A stretch of 64,000 bases of DNA from UBA6770 sp965660875 (GTDB taxonomy: Bacteria; Bacteroidota; Bacteroidia; Flavobacteriales_G; Salibacteraceae): contig CBFIBQ010000010.1 of NCBI GenBank assembly GCA_965660875.1, positions 34,000 to 97,999 on the forward strand, in the 5' to 3' direction. Shown piece after piece: positions 27,652-36,423 of the stretch (positions are counted from its first letter, which is position 1; the number at the start of each line of letters is the position of its first letter). The notes under the pieces are model-generated. The model worked only from the letters and a program-made list of their open reading frames with translations. It was not told where the DNA came from and did not search any database. The translations under genes and the position numbers were made by a program.

Positions 27652-28923
27652 CTATTTCTCAATTTTATCAAACCCTACATAAGGAACTAAAGCTTTAGGA
27701 ATGTGAATACAATCCTTTGTTTGGTTATTCTCCAATATTGCAGCCATTATCCTAGGCAAAGCCATGGCACTTCCGTTCAAGGTATGGACCAGGTGATTGT
27801 TGCCTTCTGCATCTTTATATCTACACTTCATTCTATTCGCCTGAAAGGACTCAAAGTTTGAAACCGAACTCACTTCCAACCAACGCTCTTGTGCTGCACT
27901 CCAAACTTCGAAGTCATAGGTAATTGCCGCTGCAAAACCAAGGTCTCCACCGCAAAGGCGAACTACTTTATAGTGTAATTCTAATGCCTCCAACAAACCT
28001 TTAACATGGTCTATCATTTCCTCGAGTATCTGATAGGACTGTTCTGGGTGAGCAATTTGCAATATTTCTACCTTCTCAAACTGATGCAATCTATTCAACC
28101 CTCTTACATCTTTACCATAGCTACCAGCCTCTCGTCTAAAACATGGAGTAAAGGCAGCATTCTTTAATGGTAGTTCGTCTTCTTTAATTATAACATCTCG
28201 GTAAATATTAGTGACGGGTATCTCTGCCGTGGGCAATAAATACAGGTGGTCGCGCTCTGTATGGTACATCTGCCCGTCTTTATCTGGGAGCTGTCCAGTG
28301 CCATAACCGGAGGCCTCGTTGATTAATAGCGGCGGATTAATCTCCTCGTAGCCATTCTCAATTGCTTTGTCAAGAAAAAACTGAACCAAACCGCGCTGCA
28401 ATCTTGCGCCTTTATTTCTATAAACGGGAAAACCAGCGCCAGTAATCTTAACACCTAGCTCCCAATCAATTAGGTTTAAATCTTTTGCTAAATCCCAATG
28501 CGGGTGCATTACCTCTAACTTTTGTTTCTTTCCCCAACTGTAAATTTCAACATTATCGCTATCGTCTTTTCCTTTGGGAACCTCAGTATTCGGTATGTTA
28601 GGCAAATGGTACATCTGCTCTTGCAACTCATCCTCTAAACGACTAATTTCCTCGTTGAGTAGTTTGTTATCTTCTTTTTGAGAAGCCGTTTCCTCTCTCA
28701 ACTGACCCGCTTCTTGCTGTTTACCTGCCTTAAACAAGTCCCCGATAATTTTTGAATTCTCTTTGATTGCATGTTGTCCATTTTCATACCGCGTTTGAAC
28801 TTCACGCTTTCTTTTATCGATGGCCACGATTTTCTCAACGACATCAGTAACATCAATGTTCCGAACTTTCATTCGTTCAATAATGTTTTCTGGATTATTT
28901 CTTATTTGTGACTGTAGAAGCAT
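27652..28923 (-). CDS. serS: Seryl-tRNA synthetase
   Basis: Class II aminoacyl-tRNA synthetase of 423 residues. N-terminal coiled-coil arm (residues 30-105) that binds the long variable arm of tRNA-Ser; catalytic core with motif 2 (TPCFRREAGSYGKDVRGLNRLHQFEKVEI) and motif 3 (LNGSAMALPRIMAAILENNQ). Full family length. A TAAATTCG box 17 bases before the ATG could be its promoter. It leads the run ending in rsmA. Confidence 0.96.
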   Translation of the reverse strand: MLLQSQIRNNPENIIERMKVRNIDVTDVVEKIVAIDKRKREVQTRYENGQHAIKENSKIIGDLFKAGKQQEAGQLREETASQKEDNKLLNEEISRLEDELQEQMYHLPNIPNTEVPKGKDDSDNVEIYSWGKKQKLEVMHPHWDLAKDLNLIDWELGVKITGAGFPVYRNKGARLQRGLVQFFLDKAIENGYEEINPPLLINEASGYGTGQLPDKDGQMYHTERDHLYLLPTAEIPVTNIYRDVIIKEDELPLKNAAFTPCFRREAGSYGKDVRGLNRLHQFEKVEILQIAHPEQSYQILEEMIDHVKGLLEALELHYKVVRLCGGDLGFAAAITYDFEVWSAAQERWLEVSSVSNFESFQANRMKCRYKDAEGNNHLVHTLNGSAMALPRIMAAILENNQTKDCIHIPKALVPYVGFDKIEK

Positions 28924-28993
28924 ACCACTCTGAATGATTACGAATTTACGCTATGGTTAAGCGCTTTTTTGACGTTTTTCTGTTAATGATGTT

Positions 28994-29045
28994 AAACAAA
29001 AATCCCGTTACCACACCGATAGCTACCGGTTTAGAAACGGGATTT
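28994..29045 (-). terminator. Intrinsic terminator after rpmA
   Basis: On the minus strand, arms AAATCCCGTT (29045-29036) and AACGGGATTT (29009-29000) pair, with an inner ACCG/CGGT pair possible in the 26-base loop, followed by a T-rich tail. It lies 30 bases after the rpmA stop and separates the ribosomal operon from serS. Confidence 0.7.
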
Positions 29046-29074
29046 AAATCCTTAATATTTCTTATTATCGATTG

Positions 29075-29335
29075 CTATGCTTGCGCAGGCTCAACCGATA
29101 CGTACGAGCGATTATCTCTTTTCTTCTTGAAAACTACAGTTCCATCTACAAGAGCAAAAATGGTATGATCTTTTCCAAGACCTACATTTTCTGCAGGAAT
29201 GTACTTAGTACCTCGCTGACGAATTATGATGTTACCTGCTTTTGCAGTTTGACCACCACTTACTTTTACACCAAGTCGTTTACTTTCCGATTCACGACCG
29301 TTTTTAGAACTACCTACACCTTTCTTATGTGCCAT
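29075..29335 (-). CDS. rpmA: 50S ribosomal protein bL27
   Basis: Ribosomal protein of 86 residues with the standard start MAHKKGVGSSKNGRESESKRLG and the body KAGNIIIRQRGTKYIPAENVGLGKDHTIFALVDG. The N-terminus reaches the peptidyl-transferase centre. There is no cleavable N-terminal extension of the Firmicutes type. It follows rplU by 27 bases. Confidence 0.97.
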   Translation of the reverse strand: MAHKKGVGSSKNGRESESKRLGVKVSGGQTAKAGNIIIRQRGTKYIPAENVGLGKDHTIFALVDGTVVFKKKRDNRSYVSVEPAQA

Positions 29336-29362
29336 GATTTATCCTTTTTGGCTAAACGCCGA

Positions 29363-29839
29363 TTAATCTTCTTTTTTAGTTTCCTTCTTCGGAGCAGATT
29401 TCTTCGCTTCAGCTTTTGGAACGGCAGCTTTTTTAGCTGGAGCCTTCTTCGCTGGAGCTTTTTTCTCAGCAGCTGGAGCCTTCTCTGCTTTTGGAGCAGC
29501 GGCTTTTTTAGCTGGAGCTTTTTTTGCACCTGCACCAATGCCTTCAATTACCAATTCAGTTAAATACTGACGGTGACCGTTAGACTTTTGGTAACCTTTT
29601 CTTCTTTTCTTTTTGAAGACAATTACTTTGTCTCCTTTCAGGTGTTGAATTACTTTAGCATTAACTGCTACACCTTCTATAACTGGGGCGCCAACGGTAA
29701 CTTTACCTTTATCATCTGTAAGCATTACTTTGTCGAAAGAAACTTTGTCTCCTTCTTTTGCTTCTAGACGATGAACGAAAAGCTTTTGGTCTTTTTGCAC
29801 TTTAAACTGCTGCCCTGCTATCTCTACAATTGCGTACAT
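29363..29839 (-). CDS. rplU: 50S ribosomal protein bL21 with Ala/Lys/Pro-rich tail
   Basis: Ribosomal protein of 158 residues. Residues 1-100 are a normal bL21 (MYAIVEIAGQQFKVQKDQKLFVH, KVIVFKKKRRKGYQKSNGHRQ), which binds 23S rRNA. The last 55-58 residues are a low-complexity tail of repeated KKAPAKKA-like units ending KKETKKED, absent from the ~103-residue E. coli protein. The tail is probably disordered and basic. First gene of the rplU-rpmA operon, with a promoter at 29881-29911. Confidence 0.95.
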   Translation of the reverse strand: MYAIVEIAGQQFKVQKDQKLFVHRLEAKEGDKVSFDKVMLTDDKGKVTVGAPVIEGVAVNAKVIQHLKGDKVIVFKKKRRKGYQKSNGHRQYLTELVIEGIGAGAKKAPAKKAAAPKAEKAPAAEKKAPAKKAPAKKAAVPKAEAKKSAPKKETKKED

Positions 29840-29880
29840 CGTTTATAATTAATTTGTTATACCTATTAAAAATCGGACGG

Positions 29881-29911
29881 CAAAAGTAAGTATTTTTCAG
29901 AGGCGGGCAAG
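29881..29911 (-). promoter_or_regulatory. Promoter of rplU-rpmA
   Basis: Minus-strand CTTG (29911-29908), 19 bases, then a perfect -7 box TACTTTTG (29888-29881). Predicted leader of about 35 nt before the rplU ATG. Confidence 0.6.
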
Positions 29912-29979
29912 AGTTTTTTAATGTTGGGTCTGAATCCTTGTAAAATATTGATTTCTAATCAAACAAGGGAAATATTAAG

Positions 29980-30876
29980 TTAAGTTATTTTCTTCCTATT
30001 AATCACATACACCCCAAAGATTATAAGAATGAATCCAGAAAAATGAAAACCGTTTAAAGCTTCACCATCACTTAGACCCCATATGGCAGCTACAACAGGG
30101 ATCATGTATGTTACGGATGAGGAAAACACAGCTGATGTATATTTAATTAACTGATTAAATAAAAGTAAAGCCCCGGCAGTTCCAAATACACCTAAAATTG
30201 ATAGGTAGCCAAGATTGATCCTATTGACGGGTTTAAAAGCTTGCTCAAAAAATCCATTCGTCAGCAAACCAACGCTCATTAATGGTAACAAAAGAATAAA
30301 CGCAAAGGAGGTGATTTGAAGCGTTGGCATTGTTGGTAACATAGATTTAATGGTGTTTACACTTATTCCGTAACCTATTGTTGCAGCAACAACCATTGCG
30401 GAATATATAATTGGCACCCCTGAAATTACGTTGTTAGAGGATCCGTAAATCAATATAAATGCCCCAACTAAACCTATAACAACACCAAAAAACTGTTGTT
30501 TAATTGGTTTTACAGCGAAAAAAATTGCTCCCACTGCTATTGTAAAAAGAGGAACAAGGCTGTTTAGCATTCCTGCAACGCCACTTGGAAGCTTGGTTTG
30601 CGCCTTAGCAAATAATAGTGCCGGTAAGAGATTACCAAATAAAGCAACCAAGCAAATCGCTAAAAGCTTTTTATTTCGTCTAGGAAACTTAGGTAACTGT
30701 TTAAATGCCAAGGGAAATAAAGCTATCGCGGCAATAAAAAGCCTGTACTCTGCAACTTGAATGGACGAAAAAGATTCTAAGCCTCTCTTCATTAAAATAA
30801 AGGAGCTGCCCCAAATAACCGCCAAAATCATCAACGATACATATTGTTTAAGCGGAGTGTCTAACCTTAGTTTCAA
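29980..30876 (-). CDS. EamA/DMT-family permease
   Basis: Integral membrane protein of 298 residues with ten predicted helices arranged as two EamA repeats (first repeat WGSSFILMKRGLESFSSIQVAEYRL; second begins near YSAMVVAATIGYGIS). Drug/metabolite exporter family; substrate unknown. The start is a TTG at 30876: the frame upstream has no ATG, and a perfect -7 box TACTTTTG ends exactly four bases before it, so the mRNA may be leaderless. Divergent from the ABC ATPase gene, 75 bases away. Confidence 0.87.
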   Translation of the reverse strand: MKLRLDTPLKQYVSLMILAVIWGSSFILMKRGLESFSSIQVAEYRLFIAAIALFPLAFKQLPKFPRRNKKLLAICLVALFGNLLPALLFAKAQTKLPSGVAGMLNSLVPLFTIAVGAIFFAVKPIKQQFFGVVIGLVGAFILIYGSSNNVISGVPIIYSAMVVAATIGYGISVNTIKSMLPTMPTLQITSFAFILLLPLMSVGLLTNGFFEQAFKPVNRINLGYLSILGVFGTAGALLLFNQLIKYTSAVFSSSVTYMIPVVAAIWGLSDGEALNGFHFSGFILIIFGVYVINRKKIT

Positions 30877-30880
30877 ACCT

Positions 30881-30888
30881 CAAAAGTA
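30881..30888 (-). promoter_or_regulatory. -7 box four bases from the EamA start codon
   Basis: Minus-strand TACTTTTG, then AGGT, then the TTG start. Predicts a leaderless or near-leaderless mRNA. Confidence 0.5.
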
Positions 30889-30939
30889 TTTGATTTACCG
30901 ACCATAATATTCTTACTAGATATCTTAAACAAATGACCT

Positions 30940-30947
30940 TATTTTTG
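30940..30947 (+). promoter_or_regulatory. -7 box four bases from the ABC ATPase start codon
   Basis: TATTTTTG, then GTGC, then the GTG start at 30952. Same spacing as the divergent EamA promoter. No clear -33 TTTG at the usual distance. Confidence 0.5.
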
Positions 30948-30951
30948 GTGC

Positions 30952-31620
30952 GTGAAGGAGATAATACAAACGAAAAACCTTAAAAGACACTTTAAAGTAG
31001 GAAAAGAAGTTGTTGAAGCGCTCAAAGGTGTGGACATTTCCATAGGCAAAGGAGAGTATGTAGCTTTAATGGGTACTTCTGGTTCCGGAAAGTCGACATT
31101 AATGAATATTCTTGGATGCTTAGACACGCCAACTGCCGGGAAGTATTTTCTAAACGCAAAAGATGTGTCTGAAATGCTAGAAGACCAATTGGCAGAAGTA
31201 CGCAATAAAGAAATTGGTTTTGTTTTTCAGTCTTTCAACCTTCTGCCTCGATACAGCGCCATAGATAATGTGGCCCTTCCGCTTATATACAGCGGAACAG
31301 GAAAAGCAGAACGTACTGAAAAAGCAAAAAATGTCCTAGAAATGGTTGGACTTGGCGACCGAATGAAACATCAGCCAAACGAATTAAGCGGCGGCCAACG
31401 GCAGCGCGTAGCAATTGCAAGAGCTCTTGTTAATTCACCTTCAATCATTTTGGCTGATGAGCCAACTGGGAACTTAGATTCTGTTACTTCCCATGAAATA
31501 ATGGACTTACTGGCCAACATACACGAACAAGGGAATACCATTGTAATGGTTACACATGAAGAAGACATTGCAGAGCGAGCGCAGCGCACAATACGAATGA
31601 AAGACGGCCTAACTCAATAA
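30952..31620 (+). CDS. ABC transporter ATP-binding protein, LolD/MacB type
   Basis: ATPase of 222 residues. Walker A GTSGSGKST, Q-loop FQSFNLLPRYSA, signature LSGGQRQRVAIARAL, Walker B IILADEPTGNLD and H-loop VTHEED are all intact. The block NLLPRYSAIDNVALPLIYSG is typical of LolD/MacB/FtsE-like ATPases that work with FtsX-fold permeases in lipoprotein release or efflux. No permease gene is adjacent, so the partner is elsewhere. Start is GTG at 30952. Confidence 0.9.
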   Translation: MKEIIQTKNLKRHFKVGKEVVEALKGVDISIGKGEYVALMGTSGSGKSTLMNILGCLDTPTAGKYFLNAKDVSEMLEDQLAEVRNKEIGFVFQSFNLLPRYSAIDNVALPLIYSGTGKAERTEKAKNVLEMVGLGDRMKHQPNELSGGQRQRVAIARALVNSPSIILADEPTGNLDSVTSHEIMDLLANIHEQGNTIVMVTHEEDIAERAQRTIRMKDGLTQ

Positions 31621-31682
31621 TAACCAGACCCAACCACTCCCTTTCACATACGTGTTTATCTTGGAAAAAAGTGGTAATTTTT

Positions 31683-31712
31683 TTTGGATGGTCACATATT
31701 CAACTAAATTTG
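31683..31712 (+). promoter_or_regulatory. Consensus Bacteroidota promoter of the T9SS type A protein
   Basis: TTTG (31683-31686), 18 bases, then TAAATTTG (31705-31712): full match to the phylum consensus. The predicted leader is about 55 nt and contains a 14-base perfect palindrome, ACTTAATATTAAGT, at 31730-31743, which might be an operator or simply AT-rich sequence. Confidence 0.72.
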
Positions 31713-31774
31713 CCGGTCCTTCGGGATTAACTTAATATTAAGTCAGTAATAATAAAACAGTAAAAGAAGAAGTC

Positions 31775-34700
31775 ATGAAAAAAATTTCCTTAATTCTTAC
31801 GGGTGTTGTTCTTGCCTTTGCAGGGATTGCCCAACAATCGGAACTTTCTGTAAGTTCTATCAAAGGAGAGGGTGCTGAAATCAACACAATCTCACCAAAA
31901 AATACTACTCCAATATCCTATATGCACAACAATGCAGGTTCTTTAGCAGCGGCTGGAGATACTATTGCTTACTACGATTTTAACTCTGCAACAGGCTTGG
32001 TGTTGACTGGAAATGCAACTAGAGGTTGGTCATTAGGTACCAACAACTCATGGTGGAGCAACCAAGGGATTCAGTCTACTTCAGGCGCAGATTGGGCATG
32101 CTTAAAGCCTGGCGACCCAAGAGCCGGTGCTCTATCTGCAGCAACTTACACCATGACTACAGCAGCAATTAATTGCTCGGGCAGAAATGCAGTGGTAATG
32201 TCTTTTGAGCAATTCCATGCAAGATTTGAGGACACAACTTCAGTTCAAGTTAGTACAGACGGTGTAAATTTCACCACTGTTTTTGATAACATGGATTTAC
32301 CTATAACTTCAACTGCGGGCTCTAACCCAACACCGAACCCACAGAAAATAACGGTAAATATTTCCCAATTTGCTGCTAATCAATCGACTGTTTACATTCG
32401 ATTCCAATGGCGTTCTAGACAACAAGTTCAACCAGGAATCGGTTACGGCTGGTGGATTGACGATCTAATGATTTTTGAAGGAGCCAACAACGACTTGGCA
32501 ATGGATGAAGTTTATTGGAGACCTTATACGGATTCAACTTTCATTCACTATGCTGACTTCTACACACAAATTCCGAATAAACAAGCAAGACAATACCCAA
32601 TGCGATTTGGTGCTAAGTTCACCAACTTAGGTGGTGCTACTCAAAGAAATGCTGGATACGAAGCGATGATTTCTGGACCAGGTGGTTTTTCTCAAACACA
32701 AACTGCAACAGTTACTTCTCTTTCTCCTTTGGCTTCTGATTCGACTTCTACAACTACCGACGTTGTTTTAACAGCTGGTACAGGTGTATACAATGTGGAT
32801 TTAGTTGCTACTTCTGATTCTTCTTTAACTTTTACTGATGACGACACGTTAGGTGGAGCAATAATAGTTTCTGATGAAGTATATGCAAGAGATAACAACG
32901 ACCTTGCTGGTGCTGCTGCATTTTATTACAACCCCAGTGGTGTTTGGGAATGGGAAGTAGGCGTTTTATATGAAATCAAAGAAACGGATAGTTTAGTTGC
33001 GGTTGAGTGGATCAATACCGCTTCAAATAAAAGAAACCCGAATAAATTGGGTAAAGTAAGCGTTCACGTTTACAACGCTGGAAACTATTCTAGTACAGGT
33101 GTTGGTGTGCCAGCTTCTGCACCAATATTCTCTTCTCAACCAATTGACATTAAAGACTTAAGAAACGATTCTCCTGGCGCTAATAGCTGGGTAAGAACTG
33201 AAGTTTCTAGAGTGGCTGGTGGTACAGGCGATACAATTGGAGCAGGAAACTATATCGTAACATTAAGAGGCGATCAAAACTTTGGCTCTGACACTGTGTT
33301 CTGGCCTGTACAACGTACTGATTTTGTTAATACACAGTATTTTGCAAGAGTTGCTCAGTCTGGAAGCTCAACTATGGGTAACTGGTCTTTAGGTGGTAGA
33401 AAATACATGATTCGTATGATTACTGCACCTACAATTTGTCCAACGCTTGTTGGAGCAGTTGCTACAGGTACACCTACTACTGCATGTGGTAATACAGACG
33501 GACAGGTTACTATAACTACTGACCCTACAAATGGTGTTGCTCCGTTCAACTACGCATGGGACATTAGTGGAACTATTAATACTAGCAAAACTGTAACCGG
33601 ACTAGGTGCAGGAACTTATGATGTAACTATCACGGATGCAAATGGTTGTAAAGTTACTACTTCAGCTGGAGTATCCGATTTTGGAGCACCAACGGTAACT
33701 TTGGACAATGCAAACAGTACATTGACTACCACTTGCTTTGGTCAACAACAAGGAGAAATTACCATTAACATTGTACCAGGTAACAATCCTAACCCGAACT
33801 ATTCTTTCAAATGGATTGAAACTAGTAACTCTAGTGTAACGCTTCCAGGAGATTCTACAGCATCTAACTTAGAAGCTGGAAATTACTTAGTTGAAGTAAA
33901 TGACGGGTCTACTCCTCCATGTGTTCAGTCATTGAACGTTAGCATTAGTGGTCCTACCACTGGAATATCTGCTGCAGTTGCAAACTCGTTGGATAACGAA
34001 TGTAAAGGTGATGTTCGAGGAGAAGTTGAGCTAGTATTAACTGGTGGAACTGGTAATCTTTCCATTGCTTGGGCTGATGGTAGTACAACAACCGCTAGAA
34101 CAGGATTGGCTGCTGGTAGCTATGCTTACACCGTAACTGATGGTAATAGTTGTACGTTGACTGGTAGTCACCAAGTAACTGAGCCTTCAAATCCATTTGT
34201 TATTGTTCCTCCAAGATACAATAGTGACATTACTTCTACTTCCAGTGGTATTACTGAAGTAGATGCTAAGAATGTTGAACTAGAGGTAAAAACAAGTGGC
34301 GGAGTAACGTCTAACATTCGTGAAGTTGAATGGAGAAACCCACTTGGAAGAATCGTATTCGGTGAAACTTCTACAAAATTAAAAGTAGGAGCAGATGAAA
34401 GAAACGATAGAGACGGTTCTGGAGACTACAGTGCAATTGCTACAAGTACAATTGGTTGTAAGTCGGCTTCAGTAGTATTCAAAGTATTTGAAACAGAAGC
34501 ACTTTATCCAATGTCAGTTACTGAATTTGGAACTAACTCTATGTTGAATGTTTATCCAAACCCAACAACAGGTTCATTGAACGTTTCCTTGAGCAACACT
34601 CAAAGTGGTACTTATTCAATCTCCATACAAAATGTTGTGGGTCAAACTATTTTCTCTAAATCATTTGATTCAAATGGTTCTTTGGAAACTGTAATTGATC

Positions 34701-34783
34701 TTAACGATACGGATGCTGGAGTTTACTTCTTGAACATCAATAATGGTGTTAACGAAATCTCTAAGAAGATTGTAGTTGAGTAA
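31775..34783 (+). CDS. Large T9SS type A secreted surface protein
   Basis: Secreted protein of 1002 residues. Signal peptide MKKISLILTGVVLAFAGIAQ; a region around residues 60-240 resembles a jelly-roll/MAM-like fold (WWIDDLMIFEGA); residues about 550-810 hold three SprB-like or Ig-like repeats (NTDGQVTITTDPTNGVAPFNYAW, LGAGTYDVTITDANGC; LEAGNYLVEVNDG; LAAGSYAYTVTDGNSC). The last 75 residues are a type A sorting domain (MLNVYPNPTTGSLNVSL, GVYFLNINNG, KKIVVE) that directs it through T9SS. Its strong consensus promoter and terminator suggest a well-expressed single-gene unit. Role probably adhesion; no catalytic motif seen. Confidence 0.88.
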   Translation: MKKISLILTGVVLAFAGIAQQSELSVSSIKGEGAEINTISPKNTTPISYMHNNAGSLAAAGDTIAYYDFNSATGLVLTGNATRGWSLGTNNSWWSNQGIQSTSGADWACLKPGDPRAGALSAATYTMTTAAINCSGRNAVVMSFEQFHARFEDTTSVQVSTDGVNFTTVFDNMDLPITSTAGSNPTPNPQKITVNISQFAANQSTVYIRFQWRSRQQVQPGIGYGWWIDDLMIFEGANNDLAMDEVYWRPYTDSTFIHYADFYTQIPNKQARQYPMRFGAKFTNLGGATQRNAGYEAMISGPGGFSQTQTATVTSLSPLASDSTSTTTDVVLTAGTGVYNVDLVATSDSSLTFTDDDTLGGAIIVSDEVYARDNNDLAGAAAFYYNPSGVWEWEVGVLYEIKETDSLVAVEWINTASNKRNPNKLGKVSVHVYNAGNYSSTGVGVPASAPIFSSQPIDIKDLRNDSPGANSWVRTEVSRVAGGTGDTIGAGNYIVTLRGDQNFGSDTVFWPVQRTDFVNTQYFARVAQSGSSTMGNWSLGGRKYMIRMITAPTICPTLVGAVATGTPTTACGNTDGQVTITTDPTNGVAPFNYAWDISGTINTSKTVTGLGAGTYDVTITDANGCKVTTSAGVSDFGAPTVTLDNANSTLTTTCFGQQQGEITINIVPGNNPNPNYSFKWIETSNSSVTLPGDSTASNLEAGNYLVEVNDGSTPPCVQSLNVSISGPTTGISAAVANSLDNECKGDVRGEVELVLTGGTGNLSIAWADGSTTTARTGLAAGSYAYTVTDGNSCTLTGSHQVTEPSNPFVIVPPRYNSDITSTSSGITEVDAKNVELEVKTSGGVTSNIREVEWRNPLGRIVFGETSTKLKVGADERNDRDGSGDYSAIATSTIGCKSASVVFKVFETEALYPMSVTEFGTNSMLNVYPNPTTGSLNVSLSNTQSGTYSISIQNVVGQTIFSKSFDSNGSLETVIDLNDTDAGVYFLNINNGVNEISKKIVVE

Positions 34784-34804
34784 ATCACATTAAACTCAGA
34801 AAAT

Positions 34805-34836
34805 AAAAAGGGCGCTAGAAATAGCGCCCTTTTTTT
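34805..34836. terminator. Bidirectional intrinsic terminator
   Basis: AAAAAGGGCGCTA (34805-34817), loop GAAA, TAGCGCCCTTTTT (34822-34834) and more T to 34836. With A-run on one side and T-run on the other it can stop both the surface-protein transcript and the convergent mlaE-mlaF transcript. Confidence 0.92.
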
Positions 34837-34888
34837 ATGCTTTATATTTAAGACTTCGATAACTATTAAAGTTAACACCGCTAACTAA

Positions 34889-35644
34889 CTAGCCTTTCAT
34901 TCGCTTCAATTCTTTCATATATGAAGAGGCATAGACAAAATCGGTTAACTCCTTAGTATCGGCATCAAGAATCTCCTCATTGGTACCATCCCAAAGTATG
35001 TCTCCTTTGTAAATAAAAGAAATATGCTCCCCTATCTCCAACACGGAATTCATATCGTGTGTAATAACGACAGTAGTCATATTGAATTCGTGAGTTATCT
35101 CCTTTATTAAATTATCGATCAGAATAGAAGTTTGAGGATCAAGGCCTGAGTTGGGTTCATCACAAAACAAGTACTTTGGATTTGCTGCAATTGCTCTAGC
35201 AATACCGACACGCTTTTTCATCCCGCCGCTAAGTTCACTTGGCATCAGTTTGTTTACACCATGCAGATCCACGCGTTCCAAACAAAAGTCCACGCGCTTT
35301 TGAGCTTCCTTACTCTGCATATCCGAAAACATTTTGATTGGAAATAAAACGTTTTCCTCTACCGTCATGTAATCGAACAAAGCACTTCCTTGAAACAAAA
35401 AGCCAATTTCACGTCGAACTTCTTTCTTCTCAGTGCGCGACATACGATTAAATATCCTACCATCATATGCGATAGTACCCGTATCTGGGGCATGCAACCC
35501 AACCGTACACTTGCACAGGGTAGTTTTACCACTACCGGATGCGCCTATAAGTAAGTTGGCTTTTCCTGCCTCAAACAGTACGTCTATATCCTTTAAAACT
35601 TGGTTACTTCCAAAAGACTTGTTTAAACCTTTTATCTCAATCAT
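34889..35644 (-). CDS. mlaF: MlaF-like ABC transporter ATPase
   Basis: ATPase of 251 residues of the MlaF/Ttg2A family, which energises phospholipid traffic between inner and outer membrane. Walker A GASGSGKTT, signature LSGGMKKRVGIARA (the GGMKKR variant is typical of MlaF), Walker B YLFCDEPNSGLDP. It overlaps the permease gene mlaE by four bases. The substrate-binding MlaD-type subunit is not in the window. Confidence 0.9.
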   Translation of the reverse strand: MIEIKGLNKSFGSNQVLKDIDVLFEAGKANLLIGASGSGKTTLCKCTVGLHAPDTGTIAYDGRIFNRMSRTEKKEVRREIGFLFQGSALFDYMTVEENVLFPIKMFSDMQSKEAQKRVDFCLERVDLHGVNKLMPSELSGGMKKRVGIARAIAANPKYLFCDEPNSGLDPQTSILIDNLIKEITHEFNMTTVVITHDMNSVLEIGEHISFIYKGDILWDGTNEEILDADTKELTDFVYASSYMKELKRMKG

Positions 35645-36384
35645 ATCAGAAGCATTTGAGTAATTATGTAATTAAAAATAAGTACCACTATGCTACTGTA
35701 TACTACGGCTCTTGTACTAGATTTTCCAACTTCCAATGCAGAGCCACTCGCAAAGTATCCATAATATGATGAAACCGAAGTAATGATAAAAGCAAATATT
35801 ACCGCCTTTATTAAGGCATATATAATATCAAAAGGTCTAAAATCGTATTGAATCCCATAAATGTATTCTGCAGGAGTGATTATGGCCACAGTTTCACAGA
35901 TCACATACCCAAAGAATATTCCTATAAACATACTTAGGACTACTAGAAACGGCATAATGAGCATAAGTGCACTAATCTTAGGCAGTACCAAATAATTGGC
36001 GGAGTTTATTCCCATGATTTCTAGCGCATCAATTTGCTCCGAGACTCTCATAGTTCCCAACTCTGAAGCAATATTAGACCCTATTTTGCCGGACAAAATA
36101 AGCGCCAACATCGTTGGAGAAAACTCCAATATCATACTTTGCCGCGTTGTGTAGCCAACTAAATAAGCGGGTATCCAACCACTATCTATTTGTGATGCAG
36201 TTTGAATGGTAATTACCATTCCCATAAACCCAGAAATAATTAGAATAATACCAATGGAACCTACGCCAAGCGCCCATAACTCTTGAACCAGCAGCTGCCA
36301 AAAAACCTTCCATTTTTCAGGTTTACGAAAAACCTTACCTATAAAAAGTGCATACTCACCTATCTGGCGGAGAATCTTTAGCAT
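35641..36384 (-). CDS. mlaE: MlaE-like ABC transporter permease
   Basis: Membrane permease of 247 residues of the MlaE/YrbE family. Recognisable blocks: GIILIISGFMGMVITIQTASQ, RQSMILEFSPTMLALILSGKIGSNIASELGTMRVSEQIDALEIMGINSANYLVLPK, the latter the family core. Works with MlaF, whose start overlaps its stop by four bases. A perfect -7 box TAAATTTG ends four bases before the ATG, suggesting a leaderless mRNA. Confidence 0.91.
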   Translation of the reverse strand: MLKILRQIGEYALFIGKVFRKPEKWKVFWQLLVQELWALGVGSIGIILIISGFMGMVITIQTASQIDSGWIPAYLVGYTTRQSMILEFSPTMLALILSGKIGSNIASELGTMRVSEQIDALEIMGINSANYLVLPKISALMLIMPFLVVLSMFIGIFFGYVICETVAIITPAEYIYGIQYDFRPFDIIYALIKAVIFAFIITSVSSYYGYFASGSALEVGKSSTRAVVYSSIVVLIFNYIITQMLLI

Positions 36385-36388
36385 ATGA

Positions 36389-36396
36389 CAAATTTA
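36389..36396 (-). promoter_or_regulatory. -7 box four bases from the mlaE start codon
   Basis: Minus-strand TAAATTTG, then TCAT, then the ATG at 36384. Confidence 0.5.
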
Positions 36397-36411
36397 ATAC
36401 TTGCGTAGCGT

Positions 36412-36419
36412 TACATTTG
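36412..36419 (+). promoter_or_regulatory. -7 box four bases from the small lipoprotein start codon
   Basis: TACATTTG, then TTTT, then the GTG at 36424. Divergent from the mlaE box in a 39-base intergenic region. Confidence 0.5.
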
Positions 36420-36423
36420 TTTT

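Noticed and set aside
29314..29547. Lys/Arg-rich ORF inside rplU in another frame
   Set aside because: It is a shadow of the repetitive Ala/Lys tail of bL21 with no independent start signals.
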